Below the pieces are notes generated by a model, which made no database searches, was not told the origin of the DNA, and saw nothing but the letters and a program-made list of their open reading frames with translations. This document shows positions 59,905 through 64,000 of a stretch of DNA of 64,000 nt, piece after piece; positions within the stretch are counted from its first letter, which is position 1; each line of letters opens with the position of its first letter. A program made the translations under genes and the position numbers. This stretch comes from VXYL01 sp965116935 (GTDB lineage: Bacteria; Pseudomonadota; Gammaproteobacteria; Pseudomonadales; Azotimanducaceae), in assembly GCA_965116935.1 (NCBI GenBank), contig OZ220737.1, positions 5,208,001 to 5,272,000 on the forward strand. Reading direction: 5' to 3'.

Positions 59905-61260
59905 CATATGCGCTAACTTGTTTGGATCGATGGTTCCGGGAAGCGTTCGTCGATCTGCGGGGTCCGCTGGCGAGGCGGGTCGGCCAATCCCCTTGAGATG
60001 CGGTCCCAGTCGTCGATGGCCTGCTGCAGGGGGAGGTGCGGCTCGATGGCGCGGGCGATCTGGCCGTACATGAAGCGGAAGTCACGCCAGGGACTGCGAC
60101 GGCGGGCTCTCCACGGTGCCTCCCCAGGGGGAAACGGAGCCGGCGTGGCGAACGAGCTTCTCCACCAACAGCGCCACGAGCAGCTTGCCGTGGAGCCAGG
60201 CGCGGGCGCTGTCGTCCTCGTGCTTGGGCAGGTGGCCGAGCTGCGCCAGCGACTTGAAGCGCCTGAAGACCAGTTCGACCTGCCAGCGGACGCGGTACCA
60301 GTCCAGCACGCTGCGGGCGTCGAAGGTCCCTTCGGGGAAGGTGGTGAACAGGATCACGTGGCGGGCGAACTCGAGGCTGGACGGCCGCACCTGCCGGCCC
60401 TGGCGCGCTGCGTGTTCCTTCGCCTTGCGCTGCGCGATGGCGGCGGCCTCCTCGGTCTTGCGGATCGCGCACACGCGACCCGGCACCGCGACGCCCCGAC
60501 CGACCGCCACCGCCGGCCATGCCCGCGGGACGCACGCCTCGTCCAGCCCGGCGACCCGCTGCAGCAGGTCCAGCGCCTCCCCGTCCGGTGTCCGCAGCGG
60601 CAGCGAGCCGGTGTTCACGCGCACCGTGGCGTGGCCGCCCGACGACGCCACGTGGCCGAGACCCGCCGCCGTCGAGTAGCCCCGGTCCGCCAGCACCAGG
60701 TCGCCCCGGGCGATCGGAAAGTGCGCCAGCGTCTCGGCCACGCCCGAACCCTCGGTCGGCGTCAGCTTGTAGAAGTCGCAAGCCAGCGACGGAAGCCGCA
60801 CGCTGTAGTGCAGGCGCCACAGCGAGCCCGTCCGCCCCGGCTCCTTCACCGTCGTCGCGTCGAACGCCCGGAACGGCAGCTCGCCAGACGCCGACACTCC
60901 GCCCTGCTCCCGGAACATCGCCGCGCACAGCTCCCGCAGCCACTCCGACGACTTCCGCAGCCGCTTCAGCAGCGCCACGTCCGAGAGCTCCGCAAGGTTC
61001 GCCTGCCGCGCCCGCACCACCGTCTCCCGCAGCGAATGACCCCGCGCCAGATGCAGCAGAAGCACCCGCAGCAGCGCCTCCGGAGACTTCGCCTTGCGCA
61101 GTCCCTTCAGCGCCCCCGTCTCCTGCGCCAGTTCCTCCCAGCCTTCCGGAAGGAACGACACCACCACCTTCCAGTCCTCGTCCACTCCGCACAAGCCCCC
61201 AGCCGAACCGACACCCCCACCTTACGGACAGCCGATGCGCAAAACAAGTTAGCGCATATG
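59905..61260 (-). mobile_element. IS4-family insertion sequence, copy 3 (1356 bp)
   Basis: Same length and orientation as copy 1. Direct repeats GGGACAAGCCC at 59894-59904 and 61261-61271. The host unit reads ACGGGCGG before and CGCCCCTACGAAG after, so the empty site would be a module C palindrome. Confidence 0.94.
60082..61194 (-). CDS. IS4-family DDE transposase, copy 3
   Basis: Identical in translation to the other two copies, with FDATTV, LADRGYST and YRVRWQVELVFRRFK as catalytic motifs. The +1-frame C-terminal extension is also present, ending at 59913. Intact catalytic residues in all three suggest the element is, or recently was, active. Confidence 0.9.
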   Translation of the reverse strand: MCGVDEDWKVVVSFLPEGWEELAQETGALKGLRKAKSPEALLRVLLLHLARGHSLRETVVRARQANLAELSDVALLKRLRKSSEWLRELCAAMFREQGGVSASGELPFRAFDATTVKEPGRTGSLWRLHYSVRLPSLACDFYKLTPTEGSGVAETLAHFPIARGDLVLADRGYSTAAGLGHVASSGGHATVRVNTGSLPLRTPDGEALDLLQRVAGLDEACVPRAWPAVAVGRGVAVPGRVCAIRKTEEAAAIAQRKAKEHAARQGRQVRPSSLEFARHVILFTTFPEGTFDARSVLDWYRVRWQVELVFRRFKSLAQLGHLPKHEDDSARAWLHGKLLVALLVEKLVRHAGSVSPWGGTVESPPSQSLA

Positions 61261-61288
61261 GGGACAAGCCCCGCCCCTACGAAGCCCT

Positions 61289-62338
61289 CTACGTCGTGGT
61301 TTCCGCGCGGATCAGGTCTATGGCACGGCCCAGCGTCTCGAGTCTCTCCTCGACGGTGCTTCCCGCTGGGCTCACACGCAAGGTGTTGACGCCGGCGTCG
61401 CGATAGGTGCAGATGCGTTCGCGCACTCGCGCCTCGTCGCCGATGAGGTTGGATTCTTCCACCATGGCGTCGGGAATCACGGCCACCGCGTCGTCGCGGC
61501 GCCCCGCTACCCAGAGCGACTGCGACTCCCTTGCCACATCCTCCCAGCCGCCGCGTTTGAAGGCGTCGTTGTAGAAGTTGGTGCGCGCCGAGCCCATCGC
61601 GCCCAAGGTGAAGGCCATGCCTCGCTTGAGTGGCGCCGCGAGTTCCGCCACATCGCCAAAGGCCACGCTGCCGCCAGCCTGGATGTCCACGTCCGCGAGG
61701 CTGCGACCCGCTGTCCGTGCACCGGTCGAGATGTAGTCGAGATGTGCGCCGGCGTGGTCCGGAGTGAAGGATGTGCCGAGCCAGCCGTCGGCGGCTTCGC
61801 CGGTGTACTCGAGCGCCTTGGGACCGAGCGTCGCGAGATAGATGGGGATGCCATCGTTGCCGGGCTGCGCGAGCCGCAGCGCCTTGCCCTCGCCGCCCGG
61901 GAGTGGAAGCTGGTGAAAGCGCCCTTCGTAGGCGATTTTCTGGCCGGCAAAGGCGAGGCGGACGATGTCCACGGTTTCCCGCATTCGCGTCAGCGGGGCG
62001 CGGAAGGGACGGCCCTGCAAGCCCTCCACCACTTGCGGGCCACTGACGCCGAGGCCGAGGATGAAGCGGTCGCCGGAGATGGCGGCCATGGTGAGCGCCG
62101 TCATGGCGGTCATGCTGGGCGTGCGGGCACTGATTTGCATGATGCCGGTGCCGAGGCGGATGCGGCTTGTCTTTGCGGCGAGATAGGCGAGCGGCGCGAC
62201 CGCGTCATGCCCCCATGCCTCTGCCGTCCACACCGCATCGACGCCAAGCTTCTCCGCTTCCACAACGAAGCGCACGTCCTCCTCGAAGTCCCGGCGCGAT
62301 CCGGATGCCGCCCCACCAATGCCGATGCTGACCTTCAT
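61289..62338 (-). CDS. LLM class flavin/F420-dependent oxidoreductase
   Basis: A 349-residue luciferase-like TIM-barrel oxidoreductase. MKVSIGIGGAASGSRRDFEE, DAVWTAEAWGHDAVAPLAYL, IRLGTGIMQISARTPSMTAM, RFILGLGVSGPQVVEG and PIYLATLGPKALEYTGEAAD GWLG are typical of the F420-dependent group. The ATG at 62338 follows GGAGGAAAC and gives the usual N-terminus; the frame is open 17 codons further. Whether the cofactor is FMN or F420 cannot be read here, and no F420 genes are nearby. It is divergent from the enolase-family gene with module D between them. Confidence 0.87.
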   Translation of the reverse strand: MKVSIGIGGAASGSRRDFEEDVRFVVEAEKLGVDAVWTAEAWGHDAVAPLAYLAAKTSRIRLGTGIMQISARTPSMTAMTALTMAAISGDRFILGLGVSGPQVVEGLQGRPFRAPLTRMRETVDIVRLAFAGQKIAYEGRFHQLPLPGGEGKALRLAQPGNDGIPIYLATLGPKALEYTGEAADGWLGTSFTPDHAGAHLDYISTGARTAGRSLADVDIQAGGSVAFGDVAELAAPLKRGMAFTLGAMGSARTNFYNDAFKRGGWEDVARESQSLWVAGRRDDAVAVIPDAMVEESNLIGDEARVRERICTYRDAGVNTLRVSPAGSTVEERLETLGRAIDLIRAETTT

Positions 62339-62421
62339 TCCCGTTTCCTCCCCCATCGCCAAATGTGCAGCAAGAGCGTAACGCATCACACGTCACCCGC
62401 CGGAACGCGCCTATCGGCGCG

Positions 62422-62448
62422 TTGGAGGGCAAGATGCCCTCCCTCCAG
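62422..62448. repeat. Module D hairpin
   Basis: TTGGAGGGCAAGATGCCCTC followed by CCTCCAG: a GGAGGGCA/TGCCCTCC stem preceded by a CGCGCCTATCGGCGCG hairpin, in the promoter region between the divergent LLM and enolase-family genes. Confidence 0.75.
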
Positions 62449-62534
62449 AAATGACGGTTATGAGGAAGCAACGGCCGGGCGTGACCGCACAGGTACACAA
62501 TAGGGTTCCCTACTCGGAGCAACTGGCCACCGCC

Positions 62535-63698
62535 ATGAAGATCACGGACCTCAAGACCTTCTGCTTTCTCGACGATGGCGGACGCAAGTACTTCATCGTC
62601 AAGGTCGAAACCGACGCCGGCATCCACGGCCTCGGCGAAGTCGGCATCACCCACTGGGGCGGCGCCGTGGACCAGGCCGTGCGGCACCTCGGCGACGTGG
62701 TGATCGGCGAAGACCCGATGGCGACGGAACGCCTGTGGCAGCGCATGTTCCGAGGCGCGTTCTTTCCCGCCGACAAGGTCTATGGCTCAGCCATCAGTGC
62801 CATCGATATTGCCCTGTGGGACATAAAGGGCAAGGCGCTGGGCCAGCCCGTGTATCGCCTCCTCGGCGGCCCTGTGCGCGACCGAGTGGTGTGCTATCCG
62901 CACGTGCAGGGCAACGGCACGGAAGCGTTGCTCGCGCGTTGTCGTCGGGCGGTGGACGATGGCTGGAAGTTCCTGCGCTGGCACCTGCCCACCGCGGTCG
63001 AGGGCGGCATCGATGCAGATCCAGCCTTGCTTGACCCCGGTCAGTCCATCGAACTCGCGGTATCCCAGATGGCGGCGGTGCGCGAGGAAGTTGGCGAGGG
63101 CATTGGCCTGTGCCTCGACGTCCACACCCGGCTCGACATGGCGCACACCGTGGAGCTTTGCAGCCGCCTCGAACGCTTCCGCCCGTTCTTCATCGAGGAT
63201 CCTCTGCGCTCCGAGAACGCCGCCAGCTATCGCACGCTGGCGCGCCACACCAACGCCCCCATCGCCGCCGGCGAGCAGTGGTGCTCGAAGTGGGCCTTCC
63301 GGGAGGTGATCGAGGAGGAACTCGTCCGCTACGCCCGCATTGACCTGTGCATCGTCGGCGGCCTAACCGAGGCGCTGAAGATCACGCATTGGTGCGAAAC
63401 CCACTACATCGACATCGTGCCGCACAACCCGCTCGGGCCCGTCAGCGCCGCCGCCGGGGTGGCGCTTTGCATGGCATCCACCAACGTCGGCGTGCAGGAG
63501 ATGCCCCGCGCCCCGGGCACCTTCGCCACCGATCTCTTTCCCAAGCAGATTCACTGGGAAGACGGCCACGCCCATTGCCCGGACGAGCCGGGGCTGGGCG
63601 TGGAACTCGACGAGGAACTTGCGCGGGCCAAGAGCACGTCACTGAACGGCTGGCCGCCGCAGCTTCGGCGCCCGGACGGCGCGTTCACCAACTGGTAA
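62535..63698 (+). CDS. Enolase-superfamily sugar-acid dehydratase (galactonate dehydratase-like)
   Basis: A 387-residue mandelate racemase/muconate lactonizing family enzyme. MKITDLKTFCFLDDGGRKYF is the start. Metal ligands lie in GLCLDVHTRLD, FFIEDPLRSEN and IAAGEQWCSKW, and the catalytic His is in IDIVPHNPLGPVSAAA, the pattern of D-galactonate and related acid-sugar dehydratases. WKFLRWHLPTAV lies at the K-x-H/R-x-H position. The true substrate cannot be told. The ATG at 62535 was chosen over upstream ones because the N-terminus matches the family. Confidence 0.88.
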   Translation: MKITDLKTFCFLDDGGRKYFIVKVETDAGIHGLGEVGITHWGGAVDQAVRHLGDVVIGEDPMATERLWQRMFRGAFFPADKVYGSAISAIDIALWDIKGKALGQPVYRLLGGPVRDRVVCYPHVQGNGTEALLARCRRAVDDGWKFLRWHLPTAVEGGIDADPALLDPGQSIELAVSQMAAVREEVGEGIGLCLDVHTRLDMAHTVELCSRLERFRPFFIEDPLRSENAASYRTLARHTNAPIAAGEQWCSKWAFREVIEEELVRYARIDLCIVGGLTEALKITHWCETHYIDIVPHNPLGPVSAAAGVALCMASTNVGVQEMPRAPGTFATDLFPKQIHWEDGHAHCPDEPGLGVELDEELARAKSTSLNGWPPQLRRPDGAFTNW

Positions 63699-64000
63699 CC
63701 GCGCGCCCTGACGGGCGCGTCGGCAGTTCGCTGCGCGAACTGCTGGCTCGCAATCGGTGCGCCCAGACGGGCTCGCACTCGCTCGCGCCTTCGGCTGCGG
63801 GCCAGCGCCGCTTCTGCGGCGCAGGCCAAAAGCGCGATCGGATTCGACGCCAAACCCCAACGCCCTGCCCTGCGGCGGTGCGATCCGGCATTCGTCCCGA
63901 AGCATGGCAACGAGCGTCTCGTCGCTGTCCTCGACTCCGAGCAGTGCCGCCCGGCGCCGCACCATGCGGAAGTCGCCAGGCGTGAGGGAGGCTGGCAGGC
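63639..64000 (-). CDS. AAA-family ATPase, C-terminal fragment
   Basis: The frame enters from the right edge and reads LPASLTPGDFRMVRRRAALL, then ETLVAMLRDECRIAPPQGRA, then LGFG. This resembles the conserved C-terminal end of VCP-like AAA ATPases (LTPGDF ... L-x-ECA-KP ... GF). After that motif the frame stays open through a module A+B repeat and stops at 63639, inside the convergent enolase-family gene. It thus gains about 60 low-complexity residues (GPQPKARASASPSGRTDCEP). The original stop may have been lost when the repeat arrived. The rest of the gene is outside the window. Confidence 0.5.
   Translation of the reverse strand, partial: LPASLTPGDFRMVRRRAALLGVEDSDETLVAMLRDECRIAPPQGRALGFGVESDRAFGLRRRSGAGPQPKARASASPSGRTDCEPAVRAANCRRARQGARLPVGERAVRAPKLRRPAVQ
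63701..63747. repeat. Dispersed palindromic repeat (modules A+B)
   Basis: GCGCGCCCTGACGGGCGCG followed by CGGCAGTTCGCTGCGCGAA and CTGCTGGC, right after the stop of the enolase-family gene, and read in the open tail of the AAA fragment on the other strand. Confidence 0.8.

Noticed and set aside
53890..61260. Composite transposon carrying the sulfation genes
   Set aside because: Each IS has its own direct 11-bp repeat, and the outer flanks of the pair (GGGCTTGTCCC and GGGACAAGCCC) are complements, not direct repeats, so the insertions look independent.
1..64000. CRISPR arrays, tRNA and rRNA genes
   Set aside because: No regularly spaced direct repeats and no recognisable tRNA or rRNA segments were seen; the repeats present are palindromic and dispersed.

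Overview
The window is GC-rich chromosomal DNA from a bacterium, most likely an uncultured gammaproteobacterium. The case rests on the gene order yceD-rpmF-plsX-fabD-fabG-acpP-fabF-mltG-tmk-holB, a gammaproteobacterial-type ferrochelatase, and tightly overlapping ATGA/GTGA gene junctions. GTG and TTG starts are common. No rRNA, tRNA or CRISPR array was found, and the order or genus cannot be fixed from the sequence.

Layout. 1-10 kb: end of an msbA-like gene, galU, a decayed penicillin-acylase pseudogene, clpB, comEC, a DUF2062 gene and a frameshifted GyrI-like gene. 9.5-17.5 kb: the fatty-acid/cell-envelope operon, starting from an almost leaderless promoter. 17.6-19.3 kb: first copy of an IS4-family element plus palindromic repeats. 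19.3-26.7 kb: DUF523 gene, an esterase and two pairs of acyl-CoA dehydrogenases. 26.8-28.8 kb: a NotI-like restriction-modification pair. 29-32.5 kb: a DgcN/DgcA-type D-glutamate module with a class IV aminotransferase and a rhomboid protease. 32.6-40 kb: catabolic oxidoreductases, a thiolase-like gene, a frameshifted GMC oxidoreductase, a PhyH oxygenase and a hybrid HicB/PIN toxin-antitoxin pair. 40-46 kb: hisFH, hemH, transporters and a serine hydrolase. 46.2-48.1 kb: an OLD-type ATPase-nuclease. 48.3-53.7 kb: a flavoprotein behind a Fur-box-like site, then a TRAP transporter operon led by a secreted redoxin. 53.9-61.3 kb: two further IS copies in opposite orientation on either side of cysC, a three-domain glycosyltransferase/sulfotransferase protein and a hydrolase. 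61.3-64 kb: LLM oxidoreductase, enolase-superfamily dehydratase, and the end of an AAA-ATPase gene.

The strongest observation is the redoxin gene at 53046-53660. An in-frame TGA sits where the first cysteine of a CxxC motif belongs, giving U-P-F-C. It is followed 20 nt later by GGTC, the start of a 5-nt GGTCG loop on a perfect 7-bp stem. This is the layout of a bacterial SECIS element, so the gene very likely encodes an exported selenoprotein. Its stop overlaps the start of tatT, and tatT leads into dctP, dctQ and dctM, suggesting a selenoprotein tied to a TatT-TRAP uptake system.

Other leads: three IS copies of equal length, with identical transposase translations, that all inserted into the same 11-bp word inside a dispersed palindromic repeat; a transposase C-terminus that lies in the +1 frame in every copy; a cysC-coupled protein with one sugar-transferase and two sulfotransferase modules; and a PIN toxin paired with an antitoxin that looks HicB-like at one end and Phd/VapB-like at the other. 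Intergenic space is filled with nested palindromes that supply the IS target and, in one place, a stop codon.
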